7,398 nucleotides of DNA from JBGPFS01 sp041483455 (lineage in GTDB: Bacteria > Chloroflexota > Limnocylindria > Limnocylindrales > CSP1-4): positions 1 through 7,398 of the forward strand of contig JBGPFS010000120.1 of assembly GCA_041483455.1 (NCBI GenBank). Reading direction: 5' to 3'. Below are positions 1-5,436 of this stretch, piece after piece; positions within the stretch are counted from its first letter, which is position 1, and each line of letters begins with the position of its first letter. The position numbers were made by a program, and so were the translations under genes. Below the pieces are notes generated by a model. The model was not told where the DNA came from, did not search any database, and saw nothing but the letters and a program-made list of their open reading frames with translations.

Positions 1-1
1 C

Positions 2-127
2 CAGAACGACTATCGCCATCCGCGCTTCATCGCGACGGTCCCCGGCCAGGGCTACCGGTTCATCCCCACCTTCTCGAACCAGGGCTGGGCCGGTGGACGG
101 GAGCCGGACGAGGCCCGGCGCAACTGA
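2..127 (+). CDS. C-terminal end of a winged-helix (OmpR/PhoB-type) transcriptional regulator, 5' truncated by the window
   Basis: Only the last 41 codons are present, ending at a TGA at 125-127. The visible peptide begins QNDYRHPRFIATVPGQGYRF. This is the usual end of an OmpR-type DNA-binding domain: the 'NPR-(F/Y)-I-x-TV-x-G-x-GYRF' signature forms the last beta-hairpin (wing) of the fold. A short hydrophilic tail of about 20 residues follows (IPTFSNQGWAGGREPDEARRN). The signature identifies the domain with fair certainty. The N-terminal part is outside the window, so it cannot be told whether this is a two-component response regulator, a CadC/ToxR-like protein or a larger regulator with a C-terminal winged helix. 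The gene converges on the ACT-domain gene, leaving 49 nt between the two stops, in which no clear hairpin plus T-run terminator is seen. Confidence 0.75.
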   Translation, partial: QNDYRHPRFIATVPGQGYRFIPTFSNQGWAGGREPDEARRN

Positions 128-176
128 GGGTCGCGGGGGTGTGCCGGGAGCGGCGCGGTCGTGGCTCGGCGGGCGG

Positions 177-566
177 TCAGGGCTTCCGCTCGAGGATCGG
201 GCGGGCCTTCTCGGGATCGTCGACGACGAACGTGAACATCGCCCGGTCGCCCCAGCGGCCAAGGAAGAGATGGCCGTAGATGTTCACTCCGGCCGCGGCA
301 AGGTCGCGGGCGAGGCCAGCCATGCCGCCGGGCCGATCGCCCACCTCGGCCAGGATCGATTCACCCTCGATGAACGTGTAGCCACCCTCGACCAGGACGG
401 CCTTCGCGACATCGTCGTTGGCGGTGGTCATGATCACGTGGCCGACGTCGCCGATCCCGCCGCCGCCGATCGCCCGGAGATCGACGCCGCGCCGGGCGAG
501 CTCCTCGGCGAGGACAGCGAGCGCGCCGGGACGGTTCGGGAGCTGGACGACGAACTGGCGGGCCAT
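177..566 (-). CDS. Tandem ACT-domain protein (129 aa), possible amino-acid sensor
   Basis: This 129-residue protein consists of two ACT domains. The first spans about residues 4-62, with the ligand-loop motif LPNRPGAL at 9-16. The second spans about 70-127, with VGDRPGGMAGLARDLAAAGV at 75-94 and a final FTFVVDD strand. ACT domains bind small ligands, often amino acids, at dimer interfaces. A protein made only of ACT domains is probably a stand-alone sensor or regulatory subunit, likely cytosolic since no signal peptide or membrane segment is seen. The ligand cannot be read from the sequence. The frame is open back to position 620, but the ATG at 564-566 is chosen because GGAGG lies 5 nt upstream of it and the residues further upstream look non-coding. 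The gene is divergent from the alpha/beta hydrolase and convergent with the winged-helix regulator fragment; neither neighbour reveals its role. Confidence 0.85.
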   Translation of the reverse strand: MARQFVVQLPNRPGALAVLAEELARRGVDLRAIGGGGIGDVGHVIMTTANDDVAKAVLVEGGYTFIEGESILAEVGDRPGGMAGLARDLAAAGVNIYGHLFLGRWGDRAMFTFVVDDPEKARPILERKP

Positions 567-576
567 CGGATCCTCC
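567..576 (-). promoter_or_regulatory. Ribosome binding site of the ACT-domain gene
   Basis: On the minus strand GGAGG sits 5 nt before the ATG at 566-564. This decides the start against an upstream in-frame ATG at 620. Confidence 0.7.
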
Positions 577-633
577 GGGGGAGTACGGGGTGCGGCGATT
601 CTCGCACGTCGGCGGGGCAAGGACGGCGGGGCA

Positions 634-663
634 CGGACGTCGCGTACCGAGGGCGGCTAGCAT
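634..663 (+). promoter_or_regulatory. Candidate promoter for a leaderless hydrolase mRNA
   Basis: TAGCAT at 658-663 fits the TANNNT -10 pattern and ends 8 nt before the ATG at 672, the distance at which transcription would start on the A of the start codon. A weak -35-like CGGACG (634-639, keeping the GAC core of TTGACA) lies 18 nt upstream. There is no well-spaced Shine-Dalgarno before 672; a GAGGG at 649-653 is too far away. A leaderless transcript is therefore inferred from spacing alone. Confidence 0.4.
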
Positions 664-671
664 GGGGCGCC

Positions 672-1628
672 ATGGACCCCTCGTTCCCGGCCCCGCTTCG
701 GGCGACCCTCGATGACCTCCCTGCACCCGCCGCCGAGGCTCTCCGAGCGGCGGCCGCGGGGTCGCCCGACCCGGGCGATGGGGGGACCATGCAGGCCGGG
801 GGCGTGGACTGGTCGGTCCGAGCCTGGGGCCCTTCGGTCGGCCGGCCGGTGCTCCTCCTCCACGGCGTCACCTCGAGCGCCCGGGCCTGGTGGCGGATCG
901 GCCCGGCGCTCGGGGCCCTGGGCTGGCGGGTCGTGGCGCCCGACCTCCCGGGTCATGGCGGATCGTCGCGCTACGCGGGCCGCGGGCGATTCGAGAAGAC
1001 GGCCGAGGAGGTCGTCGCGTTGGCCGCATCGGCGTTCGGCTCGTCGGCGTTCGACCAGCCGGAGTTCGGCTCGTCGGGGTTCGGCTCGTCGGCCCCGACG
1101 GACCTCGCCGTGGTCGGCCATTCCTGGGGCGCGATGATCGCGGCCGAGCTGCCGCGAGCCGGCCTCCGGCCCGAGCGGATCGTCCTGCTCGACCCCCCGA
1201 AGATGGATCGGGTCGCCTGCCAGGCGATGGTCGACGAGCCATCGTCGCGGCCGTCACCCGCCTTCGAGGTCAACCTGGCCGCCCTCCAGGCCGAGAACCC
1301 CGACTGGCATCCCGGCGAGTGGGCGGCCAAGGCCGAGGCGCTGACCCAGGCCGACCTCCCGGCGATCGTGGGGGTCCTGCTCAAGAACACCTGGGACGGG
1401 GGGCTCGCCGCCCTGGCCGACCCGGCCGCCGCCGGGATCCCGACCTGGATCGTCCGGGGCCAGGAGCCCGCCGGCTCGCTGACGCCCGACGCGCTCCTGG
1501 CGGCCTTCGCGACATTGCCCGGCGTGGGGGCCGGGCGGATCCTCACGGTCGCGGAGGCGGGGCACTCTCCGCAGCGGAACCGGATCGAGGCGACCGTCCT
1601 CGCCCTGCTCCGCGCGCTCGAGGGCTGA
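672..1628 (+). CDS. Alpha/beta hydrolase-fold protein (318 aa)
   Basis: The protein has the hallmarks of the alpha/beta hydrolase fold: strand and oxyanion-hole motif VLLLHGV at 60-66 (HG 64-65), then VVAPDLPGHGGS at 87-98. The nucleophile elbow G-H-S-W-G has Ser151, and the C-terminal EAGHS carries the likely catalytic His298. The acid is less clear. D174, in IVLLDPP after the strand following the elbow, or E265, in IVRGQEP, could serve; the usual Asp of the G-x-D motif near 265 is not obvious. Substrate is unknown; esterase, lactonase or C-C hydrolase roles are all possible. No signal peptide is seen. The start at 672 is preferred for its promoter spacing. An ATG at 789 (279 aa, MQAGGVDWSVRAWG) is an alternative that keeps the whole fold. 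Residues 121-140 are built from a 15-bp repeat. The last 86 nt overlap the convergent glgA. Confidence 0.8.
   Translation: MDPSFPAPLRATLDDLPAPAAEALRAAAAGSPDPGDGGTMQAGGVDWSVRAWGPSVGRPVLLLHGVTSSARAWWRIGPALGALGWRVVAPDLPGHGGSSRYAGRGRFEKTAEEVVALAASAFGSSAFDQPEFGSSGFGSSAPTDLAVVGHSWGAMIAAELPRAGLRPERIVLLDPPKMDRVACQAMVDEPSSRPSPAFEVNLAALQAENPDWHPGEWAAKAEALTQADLPAIVGVLLKNTWDGGLAALADPAAAGIPTWIVRGQEPAGSLTPDALLAAFATLPGVGAGRILTVAEAGHSPQRNRIEATVLALLRALEG
1032..1091 (+). repeat. In-frame 15-bp tandem repeat inside the hydrolase gene (about 4 units)
   Basis: The 14-mer GTTCGGCTCGTCGG occurs exactly at 1034, 1064 and 1079, offsets of 30 and 15 bp. The unit at 1049 is a diverged copy that keeps only its start. 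Each unit is 5 codons, giving AFGSS-AFDQP-EFGSS-GFGSS at residues 121-140, immediately before the strand that leads to the nucleophile elbow. Because the unit length is a multiple of three, copy-number changes would keep the frame. Confidence 0.85.
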
Positions 1629-3207
1629 CCGCGGCGCCGCCGAGCGCCGCCCGGCGGATCGCCATCGCGCGCCGGTAGGCGGCCACGTAGGCTGGCGCGG
1701 CGCCCGTCTCCCAGCCGAAGTCGACCGCCATCCCCCGCGCCTGCAGCGCCCGCCAGGCCGGCCAGGCGCCGGCGGCCGAACCCTCCCCGCGCAGGGCGAA
1801 GGCCTGGTCGCAGGCCCACACGAGGCCATCCGAGGTCGGGTGCTCGAAGACGAACCCGGTCCCCTCCCCCGGTCGCGTCGCCTCGTCGACGACCGTGTCG
1901 GCCAGGCCGCCGGTCCGATGGACGATCGGCGGCGTGCCGTAGCGGAGGGAGATCATCTGGCCCTGCCCGCACGGCTCGAACCGCGACGGCATGAGGAACA
2001 GGTCCGAGCCGGCGTAGATCCGGCGGGCCATCGCCCGGTCGAACCGCTCGTTCAGGAAGACCCGGTCCGGTCGCTGCCGGGCGAGCGTCCGGAACGGGGC
2101 CGCGAGGGAGGGGTCGCCACTCCCCTGGACGACGATCCGGGCGCCCAGGGCGAGAAGCCCATCGGCGGCCCCGGCGAGCAGGTCGAAGCCCTTCTGCGGG
2201 TCGAGCCGACCGATCATCCCGAGCACCGGGCCGGTGTCGCCGGGGTCGAACCCCGCCCGCTCGAGGAGGTCGGCCCGGCAGGCGGTCTTGCCGGATGGGT
2301 CCGCGGCGGAGTAGCGGGCCGCGAGGTCGCCGTCCGTGGCGGGATCCCAGACCCCCGTGTCGAGGCCGTTGAGGATCCCCAGCCAGCGCGGGCCGGGCGG
2401 GTCGCCGGCGGGCGGCAGCCCGACCTTCCAGCGGAGCGTATCGTCGAGCCCGAAGCCGAACGCGGGCGTGAGCGACTCGGCCGCGAAGGTCGGACTGACC
2501 GTGTTCGCGACGTCGGACCGCGCCATCCCGGCCCACAGGAGGTCGATCCCGACCGCGTCTGCTGCCACGACCCCGTCACCCGGGGCCAGGCCCAGCGAGC
2601 CCAGCTCGGCCCGGTCCACCCAGCCGTGATAGGCGAGGTTGTGGACGGTCAGGACCGAGGCCGCCGGCCCCAGGAGCGGGTCGGCGGCGTAGAAGCGGTC
2701 GCGCAGGACGAGGGCCGCGGCGGCATGCCAGTCGTGGAGGTGGAGGACGTCGACCGGCCGTGGCTCGATGCCCGACGCGGCCTCCAGCCGGAGGGTCTCG
2801 AGGGCGGCCCGGGCGAACAGGCCGAACCGGGCGGCATCGTCGGGGTAGCCGTAGATCGTTTCGCGCCCGAACGCCTCGGGCTGCTCGACGAGACGGAGCC
2901 GGTAGCCCTGGGCGTCGAGCGTGCGGACCGTGACCGTGACGCCCCGACCCTCCGGTCCGTACGGTCCGGGCACGGGGACGCTCGTCGTCCGGACGGACTC
3001 GCCGCGGGCCCCGGCAGCCTCGACCGCCGCCGCGAACGACGCCTCGGTCTGACGGTAGGAGGGCAGGAAGACCTCGACCGGCCGGTCCGGGCCGCCCGAC
3101 TCCTCAGGCAGCCGGCCGAGCGCCCGGGCGAGGGCGTCGACGACGTCGCCGAGGCCGCCGGTCTTCGCCCACGGCTCGCACTCGGCCGCGATCGAGACGA
3201 CGCGCAC
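1543..3207 (-). CDS. glgA: Glycogen synthase (GT5, ADP-glucose-type), 554 aa with an extra C-terminal tail
   Basis: This is a GT-B fold starch/glycogen synthase that would elongate alpha-1,4-glucan from ADP-glucose in the cytosol. The N-terminal domain begins with AECEPWAKTGGLGDVVDALA at 8-27; KTGGL is the nucleotide-sugar loop with Lys15. HLHDWH is at 156-161, TVHNLAYHG at 187-195 and GILNGLD at 277-283. The C-terminal domain has GRLDPQKGFDLL at 333-344 (Arg334 and Lys339 at the usual positions), then SRFEPCGQGQMISLRYGT at 408-425 (Glu411, Cys413) and TGGLADTV at 432-439. DFGWE at 496-500 marks the usual end of the family. Residues from about 520 form an unrelated Arg/Pro/Ser-rich tail, making it longer than the usual 480 or so residues. 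It starts with GTG at 3207-3205, sharing one base with the TAG of the upstream transaldolase gene. No Shine-Dalgarno is visible, so translation is probably coupled. A glgA at the end of an inositol operon is unusual. Confidence 0.93.
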   Translation of the reverse strand: MRVVSIAAECEPWAKTGGLGDVVDALARALGRLPEESGGPDRPVEVFLPSYRQTEASFAAAVEAAGARGESVRTTSVPVPGPYGPEGRGVTVTVRTLDAQGYRLRLVEQPEAFGRETIYGYPDDAARFGLFARAALETLRLEAASGIEPRPVDVLHLHDWHAAAALVLRDRFYAADPLLGPAASVLTVHNLAYHGWVDRAELGSLGLAPGDGVVAADAVGIDLLWAGMARSDVANTVSPTFAAESLTPAFGFGLDDTLRWKVGLPPAGDPPGPRWLGILNGLDTGVWDPATDGDLAARYSAADPSGKTACRADLLERAGFDPGDTGPVLGMIGRLDPQKGFDLLAGAADGLLALGARIVVQGSGDPSLAAPFRTLARQRPDRVFLNERFDRAMARRIYAGSDLFLMPSRFEPCGQGQMISLRYGTPPIVHRTGGLADTVVDEATRPGEGTGFVFEHPTSDGLVWACDQAFALRGEGSAAGAWPAWRALQARGMAVDFGWETGAAPAYVAAYRRAMAIRRAALGGAAVSPRARGAGRGRSPRSGSAAESAPPPRP

Positions 3208-4316
3208 TAGGTCTTGAGGTCGGGGTTCGGCAGCAGGATCTCGTCGACCTGCTTGACCAGGTCCCAGTAGCTCGCGATGAAGCCGCGCAGCGTGCGGACC
3301 GTGGGGCCGAACGAGTCGAACTCGTCGATCGTCAGCCCATCCGGTTCATACGCCCGCCGGAAGTCCGGCACGGTCGCCAGGAGCTCGTCGACGAAGCGGG
3401 CTGGCACGGGCTCGTCGAAACGCGGCCGGACCTCCACCGTCGAGGCGTTGAAGCGGCGCTGCCAGGCGTACGGGATCGTGAGGGTCACGTCGCCGCCGAT
3501 CAGCTCGGACCAGTGGAGGTGGTGCCGGTAGGCCGCCGCGAGGAGGCGGGTCCGGTAGCCGCGCTCGCGGAAGATCGGGACGGCCCGCTTGAACACCGCC
3601 AGGCCGGCCCAGTTCGGAGCCGCCGGGTCGACCGTCAGGCCGTCGCGGTCGAGGACCACCTTCATCCAGTCGTCGAGCCGGCCGATCATCAGCGTGCAGA
3701 CCGGCGACATCGTCGAGGTGGCGAGGCCTTCCGCCTCGCGGCGCTTGAGGGCCCGCTCGACCGCCTCGCCCACGGCGAGTGCCTGCGGGAGCGCGAAGCT
3801 GACCGTGGCGTTGATGCTGACGCCGCGGTAGGTCGCCTCCTCGAGCGCCCGGAGGCCGGCGGCCGTGGCCGGGAACTTGACCTGCATGTTCGGGGCGAGC
3901 GCGGCGAACCTGACGCCCTGCTCCAGCATCCGGGCGGCGTCGACGTGGTTCGTCGGGTTCGTCTGGATCGAGAGTCGCCCATGCCGGCCGTTCGCGGCCC
4001 GGAAGATCGGCTCGAGGAGGGCTGCGCCGCGGGCCGCCATCTCCTCGATGATCGCCCAGGTCACCTCGACGTCGTTCCAGGTGGGGTTGGCCGCCCGGAC
4101 CTCGCGGATCCGCGGCGTCCAGTGCTCCTTCTCCTGCTTGAGGACCTCCGCGACGATGGTCGGGTTCGAGGTCGCGCCGACGGCCCCGTTGGCGATCGCG
4201 TACTCGAGCTCCTTGACCGAGCAGGAGTCGTTCCAGTACTCGGTCGGGGTCGTCTCGACCGTCCGGCGGAGCGGCGTCATCGTCTCGGTCGCCGTACCGG
4301 TGATCGTCGTCGTCAT
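3207..4316 (-). CDS. Transaldolase-family (class I aldolase) protein, 369 aa, with an FSA-like Gln in the active site
   Basis: The transaldolase-type beta-barrel motifs are present in order: NDSCS with Asp30, GATSNPTIV at 47-55 with Asn51, LSIQTNP at 115-121, MQVKFPAT at 144-151 with the Schiff-base Lys147, and INATVSF at 168-174 with Asn169 and Thr171. IGRLDDW at 211-217 has the phosphate-site Arg213, and AAAYRH at 260-265 has Arg264. Aligned by motif to E. coli TalB, the catalytic Glu96 is Gln118 here and Phe178 is Met210. Gln at the first position is also found in fructose-6-phosphate aldolase. The enzyme should therefore make or break a dihydroxyacetone unit through a lysine imine, but whether it transfers it or releases it is open. 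The ATG at 4316 has GGAGG 8 nt upstream. The gene lies 36 nt after iolB and shares one base with glgA, so it is co-transcribed with inositol-catabolic iolB. No gene symbol is given because the activity is uncertain. Confidence 0.85.
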   Translation of the reverse strand: MTTTITGTATETMTPLRRTVETTPTEYWNDSCSVKELEYAIANGAVGATSNPTIVAEVLKQEKEHWTPRIREVRAANPTWNDVEVTWAIIEEMAARGAALLEPIFRAANGRHGRLSIQTNPTNHVDAARMLEQGVRFAALAPNMQVKFPATAAGLRALEEATYRGVSINATVSFALPQALAVGEAVERALKRREAEGLATSTMSPVCTLMIGRLDDWMKVVLDRDGLTVDPAAPNWAGLAVFKRAVPIFRERGYRTRLLAAAYRHHLHWSELIGGDVTLTIPYAWQRRFNASTVEVRPRFDEPVPARFVDELLATVPDFRRAYEPDGLTIDEFDSFGPTVRTLRGFIASYWDLVKQVDEILLPNPDLKT

Positions 4317-4324
4317 CGCGTTCG

Positions 4325-4329
4325 CCTCC
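4325..4329 (-). promoter_or_regulatory. Ribosome binding site of the transaldolase-family gene
   Basis: GGAGG on the minus strand lies 8 nt before the ATG at 4316-4314, within the short iolB-transaldolase gap. It supports this start over the later in-frame ATG at residue 13. Confidence 0.65.
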
Positions 4330-4352
4330 GCGGCCTCTTCTGCGCCGCTGCC

Positions 4353-5261
4353 CTACGTCCGGGGGGCCCCCGGGTCCCAGTCCATCTGCCAGGCGTGATC
4401 CGGATCGATCGTGAAGAACCAGGCCCGGTTCGGTCCGGCCATCACGTTGAGGTAGTAGGTGTCGTAGCCGGCGGGCGCACCCACCGGATGGTAGCCCCGG
4501 GGGACGAGGACGACGTCCCCATCGCCCGGGGTCAGGGCGACGTCGAGCGAGCGATCCGGCGTGTAGACGCGCTGGAAGGCGAAGCCCTCCGGCCGGGCGA
4601 AGCGGTAGTGGTAGAGCTCCTCGAGGAGGGCCTCCCGGGGCGGGTCCTCGGTGTCGTGCTTGTGGGGCGGCCAGCTCGACCAGTGACCGGCCGGGGTGTA
4701 GACCTCGAACAGGATGAGCCGCCCGGCAGCGACCTCCGGGGGCAGGAGACGGTTGATCCGGCGCTCGGTCGCCCCGGAGCCCCGGCGCTCGACGGCGATC
4801 TCCTCGGGTGGGATCAGGCGTGTAGCGTGGATCGTGCCGCCGGGGGCGGACGCGACGACGACCGAGGCCCCTCCGCCGGCGATCGGTCCACCGATCCCGG
4901 TCCCCGCTCCCAGGGCTTCGACTTCGACCGGCTCACCGGGAGCCACGAGGACGACCGGGGCCGCGGGCGGTGCCGTGGCGCCGGGGGTCCGGGAGTCCGC
5001 GGGGCCCGTGAACACCCCGGCTCGACTGCCGACGGAGTCCCAGGTCTGCCCGCCGGCCCGGATGCGGCAGGCGCCCTCGAGGATCACCAGCGCTACCTCG
5101 CGCTCGTCGCCCGGTCGCGCGAAGGCGGTCCCGGCCGCGAGTCGGTGGTCGGAGAACCCGACGTAGCTCCAGCCGGCATCGGCGGGCGACAGGGTCAGGA
5201 CGGCGCCGTCCGGACCGGCCGGACCTGGCCGCCGGTGGAGGTCGGGATCCGTTGACTCCGT
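4353..5261 (-). CDS. iolB: 5-deoxy-glucuronate isomerase IolB, apparently starting at ACG (302 aa)
   Basis: IolB is a metal-dependent bicupin isomerase that converts 5-deoxy-D-glucuronate to 5-dehydro-2-deoxy-D-gluconate in myo-inositol breakdown. The family signature is clear: FEVYTPAGHWSSWPPHKHD (His200 and His202 as likely metal ligands), LLEELYHYRF (Glu214/215), GFAFQRVYTPDRSLD, VPRGYHPVGAP (His258), YYLNVMAGP and a final DPDHAW. The first standard start, a GTG at 5087, would remove 58 residues, including the conserved SPADAGWSYVGF strand at 25-36 and the REVALVILEG strand. The frame is open up to a TAA at 5294-5292, but this stretch has no ATG, GTG or TTG. GAGGAGG lies 6 nt before an ACG at 5261-5259, and starting there gives an N-terminus of the normal family length. 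A sequencing or assembly error (ATG read as ACG) is the main alternative. CTG at 5198 would be a weaker start. The protein also has a longer, Ala/Pro/Gly-rich middle segment than usual. Confidence 0.9.
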   Translation of the reverse strand, partial: TESTDPDLHRRPGPAGPDGAVLTLSPADAGWSYVGFSDHRLAAGTAFARPGDEREVALVILEGACRIRAGGQTWDSVGSRAGVFTGPADSRTPGATAPPAAPVVLVAPGEPVEVEALGAGTGIGGPIAGGGASVVVASAPGGTIHATRLIPPEEIAVERRGSGATERRINRLLPPEVAAGRLILFEVYTPAGHWSSWPPHKHDTEDPPREALLEELYHYRFARPEGFAFQRVYTPDRSLDVALTPGDGDVVLVPRGYHPVGAPAGYDTYYLNVMAGPNRAWFFTIDPDHAWQMDWDPGAPRT

Positions 5262-5267
5262 GGCGCG

Positions 5268-5274
5268 CCTCCTC
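5268..5274 (-). promoter_or_regulatory. Strong ribosome binding site pointing to an ACG start for iolB
   Basis: Minus-strand GAGGAGG is followed by six bases (CGCGCC) and then ACG at 5261-5259. No ATG, GTG or TTG in any frame lies within normal reach, so the site has no conventional start codon to serve. Confidence 0.75.
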
Positions 5275-5280
5275 GGGAAT

Positions 5281-5309
5281 AAGGTAAACGATTACACGAC
5301 CGGGGTCGA
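5281..5309 (-). promoter_or_regulatory. Candidate promoter of the iolB-transaldolase-glgA operon
   Basis: On the minus strand a -35-like TCGACC (5309-5304) is separated by exactly 17 nt from a TANNNT-type -10, TACCTT (5286-5281). Transcription would begin near 5274, giving a very short leader that starts at the ribosome binding site. A second -10 candidate, TGTAAT at 5296-5291, has no well-spaced -35. The stretch is a small AT-rich island in very GC-rich DNA. Confidence 0.45.
5283..5296. promoter_or_regulatory. LacI-family-type operator upstream of iolB
   Basis: GGTAAACGATTACA contains the 12-bp imperfect palindrome GTAAACGATTAC (5284-5295), symmetric at 10 of 12 positions around a central CpG. 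It resembles LacI/GalR-family operators and the catabolite-response consensus TGNAANCGNTNNCA, with one mismatch at the first base. It covers the spacer and part of the -10 of the candidate iolB promoter, a position suited to repression. The regulator itself is not in the window. Confidence 0.65.
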
Positions 5310-5332
5310 GAGCGGCCGGGTCGAGAGCGGCC
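5303..5332. repeat. 15-bp direct repeat, two perfect tandem copies
   Basis: GGGTCGAGAGCGGCC occurs at 5303-5317 and 5318-5332 back to back in the iolD-iolB gap. On the minus strand each copy contains TCGACC; the copy nearer iolB supplies the proposed -35 box. Confidence 0.85.
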
Positions 5333-5386
5333 GGGGCCGAGGTCGCGGCTCGCCGGCAGCCGGGGCCGAGGTCGCGGCTCGCCGGC
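5331..5386. repeat. 27-bp perfect direct repeat with a 29-bp period
   Basis: The 27 bases at 5331-5357 are repeated exactly at 5360-5386, separated by two bases. The next two 29-bp blocks (5389-5417 and 5418-5446) resemble each other, both opening CCGCGCCGCG and sharing CTCAGCCG, so the 29-bp periodicity runs on to the iolD stop codon. Confidence 0.85.
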
Positions 5387-5436
5387 GTCCGCGCCGCGCA
5401 CTCAGCCGATCCTGGGCCCGCGCCGCGACCTCAGCC
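5364..5436. repeat. Inverted repeat in the iolD-iolB gap (potential mRNA hairpin)
   Basis: GGCCGAGGTCGCGGC at 5364-5378 is complementary to GCCGCGACCTCAGCC at 5422-5436 except at one position, which becomes a G-U pair in the minus-strand RNA. This gives a 15-bp stem with a 43-nt loop. A second copy of the left arm at 5335-5349 could compete for the same partner. No T-run follows, so it is not a typical intrinsic terminator. Confidence 0.6.

Noticed and set aside
128..176. Bidirectional terminator between the regulator fragment and the ACT gene
   Set aside because: The 49 bases are G-rich but show no convincing stem-loop and no T-run on either strand.
93..671. Upstream extension of the hydrolase frame (about 193 extra codons)
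   Set aside because: It runs antisense across the ACT-domain gene, has no family-like sequence and only reflects the lack of stops in GC-rich DNA.
971..2536. 521-codon minus-strand open frame
   Set aside because: It overlaps glgA in another frame and the hydrolase on the other strand, with no domain motifs of its own.
1840..3210. 456-codon plus-strand open frame
   Set aside because: It lies wholly opposite glgA, whose protein matches its family throughout; composition is typical of an antisense shadow.
4353..5087. Short iolB starting at GTG 5087
   Set aside because: It would cut off the first conserved strands of IolB, and the strong ribosome binding site is 180 bases further upstream.
3513..5255. 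580-codon plus-strand open frame
   Set aside because: It is antisense to iolB and the transaldolase gene, is rich in Arg, Gly, Asp and Val, and has no recognisable domain; it is a shadow of the minus-strand genes.
5303..5386. CRISPR array
   Set aside because: The repeat copies are back to back or 2 bp apart, with no unique spacers between them.
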